Assembly (NCBI GenBank): GCA_030655515.1
Contig: JAURVI010000041.1
Span: forward strand, 1-64,000
Direction of reading: 5' to 3'
Source of the DNA: Polaromonas sp.
GTDB lineage: Bacteria; Pseudomonadota; Gammaproteobacteria; Burkholderiales; Burkholderiaceae_C
Length of the DNA: 64,000 bases
The notes beneath the pieces are model-generated. The model was not told the DNA's origin and searched no databases. It saw only the letters and a program-made list of their open reading frames with translations. The first letter of the stretch is position 1, and each line of letters starts with the position of its first letter. Positions 23,638-32,617 of the stretch are shown in pieces. The position numbers and the translations under genes are program-made.

Positions 23638-25163
23638 CGCACTTTCCCGCACAGGCGTTCGCAAAACGGGCACCCCGTCATGGGCAGCCAGGCCGGGATG
23701 TTGTAGTAGCGGCTGTAGATGGCGGTCAGCACACCGTCACGGTAGGCGGCGTAATTGAAGCCCTTGCCTTCGACCGCATAAAAAGGAACACCGTCCTGGG
23801 AGAAGCCGAGCACTTGTACGCTGTCGAAGTAAGGTTGGTAGTCCTCCGTCCGGGGCGGGTCCGTGCGGATGATGCGCACCGTTTTTCCCTGGTAGATGGA
23901 AAAATCGACCAGCATGTCGTCCTGCCGGGCGTGGAAGTTGCCCGGACCGAACACCGGCACATACTGGCGCAACGCATAGCCGTAAGTGGACGCGGGTGTG
24001 TAGGCGCTGGCCATCAGCACCACACCGGGCGCAACGACCTGCTGGAGCATCTCGGCGGTTTTATAGCCGCGGATGATTTTCGGATACAACTGGGTGTTTT
24101 TCCAGTTGTCCAGCGGGCTGGCGTACAAACCGGCGACGATCAGCCCATGCAGCGCGGCAAAAGCCGCCATGCCCAGTGCGCATGCCTTGAGTTTCTTCAG
24201 CGGCAGGGCAAAGGCCAGCAGCGCAAAGCCAAAGGGGTAGAACGACAGCACCCAATGCAGGCCGACCACTTTTTTCAGCGACAGCAAGGCAAAAAACAGC
24301 AGCGGCACCAGCACCACGCAGCCGAGCAGGCGCTGCTGCCGGAACACAGCGGTCAGCAAACTGCGCTGCTTCCAGCCCAGCCAGGCCGCCGCCGGCGTCG
24401 CCAGGTAAAACAGCATGGCCGCATACAGCAGCGGCTTGTGCCAGGCAAAGGCCGCGCCCTCGTTGCGGTTGTAGAGGTTGAACATGATGTTCGGCCAGCC
24501 GTGCGACAGGTTGTAGGCCAGGTTGATGGCCGGGCCCGGCAGCATGCACAGCAGCAGCAGCGCAAAAGCGGGCCAGCGTTCACGCCGGTACAGCGCAAAA
24601 TAAACCAGGTAGCCCAGGCCCAGCACCACCGAAAAATACTTGGACAAAAAGGCGCCGCCCAGAAACAGGCCAGCCAGCGCGTACAGTCCCCAGGCCGCCC
24701 TGTCCATGCGTTCGCGCCGTTCGGCCCGCAGCAGCGTGGCGACGGACAGCGCCGACCAGAAAATCAGCGGCGTGTCGGTCGTGATCAGGACGTTGAGCCA
24801 GTTGATCGGGGCCAGCCAGAACAGCAGCGCCGCCCAGGCGGCGCGCGTCCTGTCCAGCGGGTGCAGCGCCCACCAGAGCACGCCGCCAAGGGCCAGCGGC
24901 AGCAAGACCGCCGGCAGACGTATCGCCCAGGTCGCATCGCCCAGCGTCCAGCGCATCAGGCCGATCAGCCAGCCGACCATGGGCGGGTGGTCGTAGTAGC
25001 CCCAATCCGGGTAGACACCCCACCAGTAGAAAAAAGCCTCGTCGCCGGTGATCGGAAAAGTCGCCGAGATCCACGCCCGCAAGGCCAGCGACAAGGCAGC
25101 GGCAACGATCAGCCAGTGGGTCAGGGACAGGGAGGCGGCAAAGGCGCCGGGTCGTTGGAGCAT
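23625..25163 (-). CDS. GT39-type glycosyltransferase (ArnT-like membrane protein)
   Basis: The 512-residue multi-pass protein has the catalytic acid pair after the first helix, ITGDEAFFYWWGVYPDWGYY with the following DHPPMVGWLIGL, which is characteristic of GT39/GT83 transferases that use lipid-phosphate sugars. About 11 hydrophobic segments precede a C-terminal periplasmic domain with YVPVFGPGNFHARQDDML. It would move a sugar from a polyprenyl phosphate to an envelope acceptor in the periplasm. The upstream gene order (UbiA-type, flippase-like) supports a dedicated lipid-linked donor. ATG 25163 follows GGAG. Confidence 0.85.
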   Translation of the reverse strand: MLQRPGAFAASLSLTHWLIVAAALSLALRAWISATFPITGDEAFFYWWGVYPDWGYYDHPPMVGWLIGLMRWTLGDATWAIRLPAVLLPLALGGVLWWALHPLDRTRAAWAALLFWLAPINWLNVLITTDTPLIFWSALSVATLLRAERRERMDRAAWGLYALAGLFLGGAFLSKYFSVVLGLGYLVYFALYRRERWPAFALLLLCMLPGPAINLAYNLSHGWPNIMFNLYNRNEGAAFAWHKPLLYAAMLFYLATPAAAWLGWKQRSLLTAVFRQQRLLGCVVLVPLLFFALLSLKKVVGLHWVLSFYPFGFALLAFALPLKKLKACALGMAAFAALHGLIVAGLYASPLDNWKNTQLYPKIIRGYKTAEMLQQVVAPGVVLMASAYTPASTYGYALRQYVPVFGPGNFHARQDDMLVDFSIYQGKTVRIIRTDPPRTEDYQPYFDSVQVLGFSQDGVPFYAVEGKGFNYAAYRDGVLTAIYSRYYNIPAWLPMTGCPFCERLCGKVRCQN

Positions 25164-25182
25164 GGGTCGATGAGCGTCGGGG

Positions 25183-26094
25183 CTATCTGAAACTGATTTC
25201 CTGGCGGATGGCGGCACTATAGACCAGCGCCAGCGCCCCGATGGCCACCGCCAGCCACAGGGTGACCACCCTGACCGCCACCGTGATGCTGAGCGCCAGC
25301 GCGGCACTCGCCCCCTGGGCCACCAGCAGGCCCGTCAACAAGGCCTCCGTGCCGCCCAATCCGGCCGGCAGCAGCGATAAGGCCCCTCCCACCATCGCCA
25401 GCGCGTAAAACCCCGCGGCCTGCAGCGGCGCGATGGGCAAACCGGCATCGCGGCACAGCAGCCAGACCGCCAGCCCCTGCGCGGCCCAGGCCACCCCGGT
25501 CAGCCCGAACCACACCAGAGGCCGGCGCGCCAGACACTGCCAGGCCTCGCGCAGCCATGACAACCGCAGCAGCAGCCGGTGGCGACACTTGAACAGCAGC
25601 ACCAGCGCGGCCAGCCCCACGAAAAGCAGCGAACCGGGAACCGCGCCGGGCCAGGCCAGCGCGGCCAGCCAGCCGAGCACCGGCAGGCCCATCAACAACA
25701 GACACAGCAGGTCGGCCAGCCGCTCGGCTCCAAAAATCGCCAGGCTTTGCGCGGCGCTCAAGGGCTGGCGCGCCAGCAGCAGCCCGCGCACGGCCTCGCC
25801 GACGTTGCCTGGGGTCGGCGTGAAAGTGTAGCCCGCGAGGTACAGGCGCAGCCCTTCAAAAACCCCCAGGGGCCGCCCGTAGTGGGCCATCCACAAGCGC
25901 CAGCGCAGGCCGCGCAGCAGGTAGTTCAGCAGGCACAGCAACACCGCCTGCAGGCCGGCGAGCGACCCGAGCCGCTGGATCGTCGCCAGGGGGCTACCCT
26001 CACCGAACGCGACCAGTGCCAGCGCGTAGGCCGTGGCGGCCGCGCCCAGAACCAGCAGCAGGGGCTTGAGCGGCAGGCGGCTGGCCGGCCGCAC
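25183..26094 (-). CDS. Flippase-like membrane protein (LPG-synthase TM / UPF0104 type)
   Basis: The protein has about 303 residues and eight hydrophobic helices. The block LRGLRWRLWMAHYGRPL, LYLAGYTFTPTPGNVGEAVR and FGAERLADLLCLLLM is the UPF0104/lysylphosphatidylglycerol-synthase membrane domain, also found in AglD-like proteins; it lacks the synthase's soluble domain. No ATG is available near the 5' end. A GTG at 26094 (preceded by GAAAG) or a TTG at 26106 that overlaps the previous stop are the candidates; I used the GTG. It probably handles the lipid-linked sugar of this cluster. Confidence 0.78.
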   Translation of the reverse strand: MRPASRLPLKPLLLVLGAAATAYALALVAFGEGSPLATIQRLGSLAGLQAVLLCLLNYLLRGLRWRLWMAHYGRPLGVFEGLRLYLAGYTFTPTPGNVGEAVRGLLLARQPLSAAQSLAIFGAERLADLLCLLLMGLPVLGWLAALAWPGAVPGSLLFVGLAALVLLFKCRHRLLLRLSWLREAWQCLARRPLVWFGLTGVAWAAQGLAVWLLCRDAGLPIAPLQAAGFYALAMVGGALSLLPAGLGGTEALLTGLLVAQGASAALALSITVAVRVVTLWLAVAIGALALVYSAAIRQEISFR

Positions 26095-26102
26095 CGGCGC
26101 TT

Positions 26103-26957
26103 TCAAAACCGGCGTCCCAGAAACACCCCCAACCAGGCCGCCAGCGCCAGCAAAATCCAGGGGTCGCGCAGCAGGTCGCGCGAGACGTCTTCGCCACGCC
26201 CCCGGTGGACCTGGTAGGCATAACGCAGCAAGGCGAAAATGACGATGGGCACGGTATAGAGCAGGCGCTCGCCATGCTGCAACTGCGCCTCCGGACTGGT
26301 CGCGAACAACCCATAGGTCATCAAGGTGGCCGTCATCGTCACGGCCATGAACATGTCCAGCAGGGCCGGCGGGTAATGTTCGAGCACGGCCCGCTGGTCG
26401 GCTTCGTGGTGAAAACTCTCGGCCTTGCGTTTTGAAAAACCGAGGAACAAGGCGATGAACAGCCCGGCCAGCAGCATCCAGCGCGAAGGCGCAATGCCCA
26501 CCGCCAGCGTGCCGGCCAGCAGCCTGAGCATGAACCCCGAAGCAATGAGGGTCACATCGACCACCGGCACCTGCTTGAGCCGCCAGGAATAGGCCAGGTT
26601 CAGCCCCATGTAAATGCCCAGCAAGGCCAGCAGCTTCAGGTTGCCAGACGCCAGCCACAGGCCCGCCGCCAGCAGGGCCGCCGCCAGAGCCAGCGCGGCG
26701 GGTGGCGGCACGGCGCCGCTGGCCAGCGGCCGGTGGCGCTTGACCGGGTGCCGGGCATCGCTGGCGCGGTCATTCCAATCGTTGATGATGTACACCATGC
26801 TGGAGAAGCAGCAAAACGCGGCAAAGGCGTTCAGCACCTTCAGCGCCAGCGGCCCGTCATGCCAGCTTTCGCTGAACACCAGCCCGGCGAACACAAAGGC
26901 GTTCTTGAGCCATTGGTGGGGTCGCATCAAGACGGCAAGACTGAGCAATAAGCGCAT
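26103..26957 (-). CDS. UbiA-family transferase, decaprenyl-phosphate phosphoribosyltransferase-like
   Basis: The 284-residue protein has about eight helices and two aspartate motifs: YIINDWNDRASDARHPVKRH (NDxxDxxxD type) and FSKRKAESFHH after the second half. The start RPHQWLKNAFVFAGLVFS and the basic pair KRHRPLASG match the DPPR-synthase branch (Rv3806c-like), which links 5-phosphoribosyl diphosphate to polyprenyl phosphate, rather than quinone prenyltransferases. It heads a unit with a flippase-like protein, a GT39 and a HAD phosphatase. I infer a ribose- or arabinose-type lipid-linked donor. Confidence 0.82.
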   Translation of the reverse strand: MRLLLSLAVLMRPHQWLKNAFVFAGLVFSESWHDGPLALKVLNAFAAFCCFSSMVYIINDWNDRASDARHPVKRHRPLASGAVPPPAALALAAALLAAGLWLASGNLKLLALLGIYMGLNLAYSWRLKQVPVVDVTLIASGFMLRLLAGTLAVGIAPSRWMLLAGLFIALFLGFSKRKAESFHHEADQRAVLEHYPPALLDMFMAVTMTATLMTYGLFATSPEAQLQHGERLLYTVPIVIFALLRYAYQVHRGRGEDVSRDLLRDPWILLALAAWLGVFLGRRF

Positions 26958-27011
26958 GGGAATGGGGGATGGTTCAAGTGTCGGTACCGCGTCCGGTCGG
27001 TTTCAACCGGG

Positions 27012-27049
27012 ATTGTCCAGATTGTCCATTAACCCGGTATTGTCCATTA
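27012..27049 (+). repeat. Short iterated repeat ATTGTCCA(TTA)
   Basis: ATTGTCCA occurs at 27012, 27021 and 27039, with spacings of 9 and 18 bases; the last two copies extend to ATTGTCCATTA. They lie between the divergent UbiA-type and aminopeptidase genes and may be a regulator's binding array. Confidence 0.5.
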
Positions 27050-27148
27050 GGACGCGGCGGGCCGGCGGGTAGAGTGACGTGACGAGGCAATTGGCCTGCA
27101 GTACGCGCCGCCGGCGCTCTGAAACAAGATAGAGATAGGCCTTCGAAT

Positions 27149-28234
27149 ATGCCTTCAAAATACTTTCCCTGCGCCGCGCTGCTTGCCGCGGCCTTGCTGC
27201 CGGGCCTGTCCGGCTGCGCGAGCCTGGGCTACTACTGGCAGTCGGTCAGCGGCCATCTGCAACTGATGAACGCGGCGCGCCCGGTGCAGGACTGGCTCGG
27301 CGAAACCGGGACGCCTGAAAAACTCAAGGCACGGCTCGAACTCGCGCAGCGCATCCGCAGCTTTGCCGTCAGCGAACTCCGGTTGCCCGAGAACGCCGGC
27401 TACCGCCGTTATGCCGACCTGCGCCGCAGCGCAGCGGTCTGGAACGTGGTGGCGGCGCCCGCGCTGTCGCTGACGCTCAAGACCTGGTGCTTTCCGGTGG
27501 CCGGCTGTGTCGGCTACCGCGGCTATTTTGACGAGCAGCAGGCCCGCGCCGAGGCCGCGCGGCTGCAGGCCCGGGGGCTGGACGTCCATGTCCACGGCGT
27601 ACCCGCCTACTCCACGCTGGGCTGGATGAACTGGGCCGGCGGCGACCCCTTGCTGAACACCTTTGTGGGCTATCCCGAAGGCGAGCTGGCGAGCGTGATT
27701 TTTCACGAGCTGGCGCACCAGGTGGTCTACGCCAAAGACGACACGGTGTTCAACGAGTCCTTCGCAACGGCGGTCGAACGCCTGGGTGCCGCCCGCTGGC
27801 TGGCGGCCTTTGGCTCCGAAGCCGCGCAAAAAGACCACGCCGCGCTGAAGGAACGGCGCCGGCAGTTTCTCGCGCTGGCGCAGGCCACACGGCGTCAACT
27901 GGCCGAGATTTACAAGTCAGACAAGACGCCAGCCTTTGATCCGCAAGCGCAACTAGCGATGAAAACAATAGCGATTGAAGACTTCCGGAAACGTTACGCC
28001 GGACTCAGGGCGTCCTGGGGCGGACCGACCCACAACATGACTGGCTACGACCGCTGGGTTGCCCAGGCCAACAACGCCTCTTTCGGCGCGCAAGCCGCTT
28101 ACGATGAGCTGGTGCCCGGCTTTGAAGCGCTGTTTGAGCGCGAAGGCGGCAACTGGCGGGCGTTTTATGATGCGGTCAAACGCTTGGCCACCATGCCCGC
28201 GGACGAGCGCCAGAAAATTCTGGCGATGCGCTAA
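27149..28234 (+). CDS. Putative lipoprotein aminopeptidase (zinc)
   Basis: The 361-residue protein has a lipoprotein signal AALLPGLSGC with cysteine near residue 23. The zinc motif VIFHELAHQVVYAKDD with a downstream glutamate in NESFATAVERLG is the HExxH-x-E arrangement of the COG4324 predicted aminopeptidases. It should sit on the periplasmic side of an envelope membrane. It runs directly into the PHA-system gene 25 bases later. Confidence 0.82.
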   Translation: MPSKYFPCAALLAAALLPGLSGCASLGYYWQSVSGHLQLMNAARPVQDWLGETGTPEKLKARLELAQRIRSFAVSELRLPENAGYRRYADLRRSAAVWNVVAAPALSLTLKTWCFPVAGCVGYRGYFDEQQARAEAARLQARGLDVHVHGVPAYSTLGWMNWAGGDPLLNTFVGYPEGELASVIFHELAHQVVYAKDDTVFNESFATAVERLGAARWLAAFGSEAAQKDHAALKERRRQFLALAQATRRQLAEIYKSDKTPAFDPQAQLAMKTIAIEDFRKRYAGLRASWGGPTHNMTGYDRWVAQANNASFGAQAAYDELVPGFEALFEREGGNWRAFYDAVKRLATMPADERQKILAMR

Positions 28235-28259
28235 ACCCCCGACATGACGGAGACGACCG

Positions 28260-28583
28260 ATGGCAGATATCCATATCGAACGCGAACACCCCCTGGGCCT
28301 GCCCGAGGCGCGCAAAGTGGCGTTCAAATGGGCCGAACAGGTCGAAGAAAAATTCGACATGCAATGCACTTATGAAGAAGGCGACACCTGCGACGAAGTG
28401 AGCTTCACCCGCTCCGGCGTCAAGGGCACGCTCATGGTCGCCAAAGACCGGTTTGTGCTGGACGCCCACCTGGGCTTTTTGCTGGGCGCCTTCAAGGACA
28501 GGATCGAAAGCGAAATCGTCAAGAACCTCGATGCGCTGATCAACAAAGCACCGGCCGCCAAAAAGAAACCCGCAGTGAAATGA
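28260..28583 (+). CDS. Polyhydroxyalkanoic acid system family protein
   Basis: The 107-residue protein starts MADIHIEREHPLGLPEARKV with VAFKWAEQVEEKF and GTLMVAKDRFVLDAHLGFLL, the pattern of the small proteins encoded near PHA genes (PHA_gran_rgn). The C-terminus is Lys/Ala-rich. The role is unknown; granule association is inferred from the family. A phasin gene lies 7.5 kb away at 35791. Confidence 0.82.
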   Translation: MADIHIEREHPLGLPEARKVAFKWAEQVEEKFDMQCTYEEGDTCDEVSFTRSGVKGTLMVAKDRFVLDAHLGFLLGAFKDRIESEIVKNLDALINKAPAAKKKPAVK

Positions 28584-28599
28584 TCGCTCAGAGCCGGCT

Positions 28600-28752
28600 G
28601 TGCCCGGCTTCGCGCCCAAGCTCTCCGCCACACCCGGCGGCCAGCGCCGCAACGCGCCGACGCTGGGGCAGGACACCGATGCGGTCCTGCGTGAAGCCGG
28701 TTTGACGGAAGAGAAAATCAGCGCACCGAGGCTGCGCGGGACAGTGGCTTGA
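28600..28752 (+). pseudogene. 3' remnant of a CaiB/BaiF-type CoA-transferase
   Basis: One frame gives VPGFAPKLSATPGGQRRNAP, then TLGQDTDAVLREAGLTEEKI and a stop at 28750. This is the C-terminal tail of class III (CaiB/BaiF) acyl-CoA transferases, in which P-x-LG-x-DTDAVLRE-x-G is conserved. No start or upstream part exists: the frame begins just after the PHA-system gene. About 50 of roughly 400 codons remain. The rest of the gap to 28843 looks empty. Confidence 0.6.
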
Positions 28753-28843
28753 TGGTGAGCAAGACAGGGTCGCTACTGGATTCATAGCATCTTGCGCCCC
28801 CCCACGCAAGGGCCGAAGATCTATTTCTCCTTGAACCGAAGCT

Positions 28844-29098
28844 TCAGCTCAGGGACTCGATCAGGTCGATGTACTGCTGCATCGCATCTTCCTTCGACGT
28901 GCCCTGGAGGCTGTTCCAGGCGTCCCACTTGGCCCCGGCCACCATGTCGCCGAAGCCGGGCTTTTTGTCGGCGATGTCGCCGCTGCTCCCCTGTTTGTAC
29001 AGCGCATAAATTTTCAAAAGGGTGGCGTTGTCGGGCCGCTCGCTGAGGTTTTTCGAGTCAAGCATGGCTTTGTCAAAGGCAGCTTTCAGGTCTGGCAT
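28844..29098 (-). CDS. Acyl-CoA-binding protein
   Basis: The 84-residue protein is a full ACBP: MPDLKAAFDKAMLDSKNLSE, LLKIYALYKQGSSGDIADKK, GAKWDAWNSLQGTSKEDAMQ and QYIDLIESL. The residues that contact the acyl-CoA (the YKQ tyrosine and lysine, KWDAW) are present. It binds long-chain acyl-CoA esters in the cytoplasm. I chose ATG 29098 because the frame upstream to 29164 adds residues that no ACBP has. Confidence 0.93.
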   Translation of the reverse strand: MPDLKAAFDKAMLDSKNLSERPDNATLLKIYALYKQGSSGDIADKKPGFGDMVAGAKWDAWNSLQGTSKEDAMQQYIDLIESLS

Positions 29099-29190
29099 GA
29101 AGGTGCTCCGTGAAGTGGGTGGGGTGTCGAGGAATTCGTGCCATGCGCTGCCTGCCGTGCGCAAACCGCTCTAGAATCGACAGTCATTCT

Positions 29191-29994
29191 ATGTCCGAAC
29201 GACCGCCAGGCAAACCGCCAAAATCCCTTGCGCCTTCCGGCGGCACCGTTCGCCTGAACAAACGCATGGCCGAACTGGGCCTGTGCTCGCGCCGCGAGGC
29301 CGATGACTGGATTGCGCGGGGCTGGGTCCGCGTCAATGGCGCGTCCGCCGTGATGGGCCAGCCGGTGGCGCCGGATGCGCGCATCGACGTGGCGCGCGAA
29401 GCCCAGCAGCAGCAGCGCCAGCAGGTCACGATTTTGCTCAACAAGCCGGTCGGCTACGTCAGCGGCCAGGCCGAAGACGGGCACGAGCCGGCGGTGGCGC
29501 TGGTGCAACCAGGCAACCGCTGGAACCAGTGCAGCAGCCGGATGCGCTGGGGCCATGAGCAACTGCGTGGCCTGGCGCCGGCGGGCCGGTTGGACATCGA
29601 CTCGATTGGTTTGCTGGTGCTGACGCAGGACGGCCGCGTCGCGCGCCAGTTGATCGGCGAAGACTCGGAGATTGAAAAAGAATACCTGGTGCGTGTCAGT
29701 TTCGGCGCGGAAAGTGTCAACGTGCAAGCCGTCTTTCCGGCCGGGCAACTGGCCCGCCTGCGCCACGGCCTGAGCCTGGACGGCGAGGCCCTGAAGCCGG
29801 CGCGTGTCGAATGGCAAAACCCCGAGCAACTGCGCTTTGTGCTCAAGGAGGGGAAAAAGCGCCAGATCCGCCGCATGTGTGAACAGGTCGGTTTGTTGGT
29901 CACCGGTCTGAAACGCGTGCGCATAGGCCGGGTCAATCTGGGCCACCTGCCGGTCGGTCAGTGGCGCTACCTGGCGCCGCATGAGCGCTTTTAA
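29191..29994 (+). CDS. rRNA pseudouridine synthase (RsuA/RluF family)
   Basis: The 267-residue protein has an S4 RNA-binding domain ([20 protein letters not shown]) and a catalytic domain with [20 protein letters not shown], whose GRLD aspartate is the nucleophile, and [15 protein letters not shown]. The RluF-type insertion around EYLVRV is present. It makes pseudouridine in 23S rRNA or tRNA. I chose ATG 29191 (MSERPPG). The exact target is not determined by the sequence. Confidence 0.87.
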   Translation: MSERPPGKPPKSLAPSGGTVRLNKRMAELGLCSRREADDWIARGWVRVNGASAVMGQPVAPDARIDVAREAQQQQRQQVTILLNKPVGYVSGQAEDGHEPAVALVQPGNRWNQCSSRMRWGHEQLRGLAPAGRLDIDSIGLLVLTQDGRVARQLIGEDSEIEKEYLVRVSFGAESVNVQAVFPAGQLARLRHGLSLDGEALKPARVEWQNPEQLRFVLKEGKKRQIRRMCEQVGLLVTGLKRVRIGRVNLGHLPVGQWRYLAPHERF

Positions 29995-30023
29995 ACAGCG
30001 CAGGGTTCACTTTTCGGCGGCGC

Positions 30024-30149
30024 TAAGGCTACGCTGAATAAGTCCGTTCGCGTTGAGCCTGTCGAAACGCTGCCCTTGCAAATCAACAAGTTGCGAAGGA
30101 CTTCGACAGGCTCAGTCCGAACGGGGAGACTTATTCAGCATTGCCCTAA
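30024..30149 (+). repeat. 126-bp MITE-like element, left copy flanking htpG
   Basis: The terminal repeats are TAAGGCTACGCTGAATAAGT and ACTTATTCAGCATTGCCCTA, an imperfect inverted pair. The inside carries the TTCGACAGGCTCAG palindrome. The reverse complement matches 32290-32416 with about two differences. Confidence 0.85.
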
Positions 30150-30163
30150 CCGGCGGTTCGGCG

Positions 30164-30192
30164 CTTGAAAAAGCGATGCGCCAGCCCAATTT
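30164..30192 (+). promoter_or_regulatory. Sigma32-type heat-shock promoter of htpG
   Basis: CTTGAAA at 30164-30170 and CCCAATTT at 30185-30192, separated by 14 bases, match the sigma32 pattern CTTGAAA-N11-16-CCCCATNT closely. It lies about 80 bases upstream of the htpG ATG. Confidence 0.65.
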
Positions 30193-30269
30193 CGTATAGT
30201 TGGCGGTCTTCCGGCGTGGACCTCCGCCGTTTGTACGAATTTTTTAGTTACCCTTCTTTTTCAAACCAC

Positions 30270-32150
30270 ATGAGCAAGCAAACCCTTTCCTTTCAAACCG
30301 AAGTCGCCCAGTTGTTGAACCTGGTCACCCACTCGCTGTATTCCAATCCGGACATTTTCCTGCGCGAACTGATCTCCAACGCTTCTGACGCCTGCGACAA
30401 ACTGCGCTTTGAAGGGCTGAACAACGCGGCGCTGTACGAAGATGCGCCCAGCCTGGAAGTGCGGGTGAGTTTCGACAAGGCGGCCAAGACGCTGATCATC
30501 AGCGACAACGGCATCGGCCTGTCGCAGCAGGAGGCCATCGACAACCTCGGCACCATCGCCAAAAGCGGCACACGCGACTTCATGGCCAAACTCTCGGGCG
30601 ACCAGAAAAACGACGCGCAACTGATCGGCCAGTTCGGCGTCGGGTTTTATTCGGGCTTTATCGTGGCCGACACAATCACCGTCGAAAGCCGCCGCGCGGG
30701 CCTGCCGGCCAGCGAAGGCGTGCGCTGGACCAGCGCCGGCACCGGCGACTTCGAAGTCGAGACGATTGAGCGCGCGCCGCGCGGCTCCAGCGTCATCCTG
30801 CACCTGAAGGACGATGCCGCCGAGTACCTCAACACCTGGAAGCTCAAAAGCATCATCAGCAAATACTCCGACCATATTTCCCTGCCCATCCTGATGAAAA
30901 AGGAAGAGTGGAAGGAGGGCGAGAAGGATCAGCCCGGCGAGATGGTCACCACCGACGAATGGGAAACGGTCAATCAGGCCGCGGCCTTGTGGACGCGTGC
31001 CAAGAAAGACATCACCGCGGCCCAGTACGACGAGTTCTACAAGCAGATCAGCTACGACCAGAATCCGCCGCTGGCCAGCACCCACAACCGCGTGGAAGGC
31101 GCGACCGAATACACCCAGTTGCTTTTCATCCCGGCCAAGGCGCCGATGGACCTGTTCAACCGCGACAAGGCCGCCGGTGTCAAGCTCTACGTCAAGCGTG
31201 TGTTCATCATGGACGACGCCCAGGCGCTGATGCCGACCTACCTGCGTTTTGTCAAAGGCGTGGTCGATTCGTCCGACCTGCCGCTCAACGTCTCACGCGA
31301 GCTGCTGCAGGAAAGCCGCGCCGTCAAGGCCATTCGCGAAGGCTGCACCAAACGCGTGCTGTCGATGATCGAAGACCTGGCCGCCAACGAACCGGAAAAG
31401 TTTGCCGGCTTCTACGCCGAGTTCGGCGCGGTGCTCAAGGAAGGCCTGGGCGAAGACTTCGCCAACCGGGATCGGCTGGCCAAACTGCTGCGTTTCGCGA
31501 GTTCGACGACCGACACCGTGACGGTCGGCTTTGCCGACTACAAGGCGCGCATGAAGGACGGCCAGGACGCGATTTACTACATCACGGCCGACACCCAGGC
31601 GGCAGCCAAAAACAGCCCGCAGCTTGAAATCTTCCGCAAGAAAGGCATCGAAGTGCTGTTGATGACCGACCGGGTGGACGAGTGGGCGCTGAGCTACCTG
31701 AACGAATTCGACGGCACGCCGCTGCAGTCCGTCGCCAAAGGCGCGGTGGACCTGGGCAAGCTGCAGGACGAGGACGAGAAAAAAGCCGCTGAAGAAGCGC
31801 AGACCCGGTTCAAGCCCATTCTCGACAAGCTCAAGGAAGCCTTGAAGGACAAGGCCCAGGACGTGCGCGCGACCACGCGGCTGGTCGATTCGCCGGCCTG
31901 CCTGGTGGTGCAGGACGGTGGCATGTCCACGCAACTGGCGCGCATGCTCAAACAGGCCGGCCAGGCCGCGCCCGAGGTCAAGCCGATTCTGGAAATCAAT
32001 GCCCAGCACCCGCTGGTCAAAAAGCTCGAAGGCAGCGAGCACTTCGATGATCTGGCCCACATCCTGTTCGACCAGGCCTTGCTGGCCGAAGGCGGCTTGC
32101 CGGATGATCCTTCGGCCTATGTGAAACGGGTGAACGCTCTGCTGGTTTAG
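30270..32150 (+). CDS. htpG: Chaperone protein HtpG (Hsp90)
   Basis: The 626-residue protein has the Hsp90 ATP-binding motifs: [40 protein letters not shown] and [20 protein letters not shown]. The middle domain contains [20 protein letters not shown] with the catalytic arginine region, and the C-terminal dimer domain follows. Length matches bacterial HtpG. It refolds proteins under stress in the cytoplasm. I chose ATG 30270 (MSKQTLSF). A sigma32-type promoter lies upstream, and the gene is flanked by an inverted pair of 126-bp repeats. Confidence 0.96.
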   Translation: MSKQTLSFQTEVAQLLNLVTHSLYSNPDIFLRELISNASDACDKLRFEGLNNAALYEDAPSLEVRVSFDKAAKTLIISDNGIGLSQQEAIDNLGTIAKSGTRDFMAKLSGDQKNDAQLIGQFGVGFYSGFIVADTITVESRRAGLPASEGVRWTSAGTGDFEVETIERAPRGSSVILHLKDDAAEYLNTWKLKSIISKYSDHISLPILMKKEEWKEGEKDQPGEMVTTDEWETVNQAAALWTRAKKDITAAQYDEFYKQISYDQNPPLASTHNRVEGATEYTQLLFIPAKAPMDLFNRDKAAGVKLYVKRVFIMDDAQALMPTYLRFVKGVVDSSDLPLNVSRELLQESRAVKAIREGCTKRVLSMIEDLAANEPEKFAGFYAEFGAVLKEGLGEDFANRDRLAKLLRFASSTTDTVTVGFADYKARMKDGQDAIYYITADTQAAAKNSPQLEIFRKKGIEVLLMTDRVDEWALSYLNEFDGTPLQSVAKGAVDLGKLQDEDEKKAAEEAQTRFKPILDKLKEALKDKAQDVRATTRLVDSPACLVVQDGGMSTQLARMLKQAGQAAPEVKPILEINAQHPLVKKLEGSEHFDDLAHILFDQALLAEGGLPDDPSAYVKRVNALLV

Positions 32151-32289
32151 AACTTGTCCGATGTGTTGGCACGCCGGCGCACCTGGCGGGTGAGATTGCC
32201 AAGGGTATGAAGGCGCTTGAAGACATGCTTGCAAAAGAAGTTTGAGTATCAAACAATGGTGAAATAGTGACTCAAATTTCATGAAACAG

Positions 32290-32416
32290 TTAAGGCAATG
32301 CTGAATAAGTCTCCCCGTTCGGACTGAGCCTGTCGAAGTCCTTCGCAAGTTGTTGATTTGCAAGGGCAGCGTTTCGACAGGCTCAACGCGAACGGACTTA
32401 TTCAGCGTAGCCTTAA
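32290..32416 (-). repeat. 126-bp MITE-like element, right copy flanking htpG (inverted)
   Basis: It runs from TTAAGGCAATGCTGAATAAG to TATTCAGCGTAGCCTTAA and is the reverse complement of 30024-30149 with about two base differences. The stretch 32151-32289 before it has no confident gene; a short frame ending KGMKALEDMLAKEV stops at 32244. Confidence 0.85.
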
Positions 32417-32433
32417 AACTTCACCAAGCTTCC

Positions 32434-32457
32434 CATCGCCATCGCCATCGCCATCGC
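32434..32457 (+). repeat. Hexamer tandem repeat (CATCGC)x4
   Basis: Four perfect CATCGC units in tandem follow the right MITE-like element. The region 32458-32685 has no gene I can support; it ends in another copy of the palindromic repeat. Confidence 0.75.
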
Positions 32458-32617
32458 CAACCAGCTTCTACGCTCATTGAAAGACTAAGCATGCCGGCGA
32501 AGCCATCATGGTCACCTCACGTCAGCAGCCACGCTGATGCCGATGCCGCCATGGAACTCTTGCTTCGCATTGAAGATCAAGTCGATAGTTTGTCAGACCC
32601 CAACGCGGATGACCCAG

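Noticed and set aside
23619..25190. A 523-codon open frame opposite the GT39 gene
   Set aside because: Its Gln/Arg/His-rich composition is that of an antisense frame; the opposite strand has a real membrane transferase.
32203..32244. A short frame ending KGMKALEDMLAKEV after htpG
   Set aside because: It looks coding-like but is too short to assign and has no start or partner.
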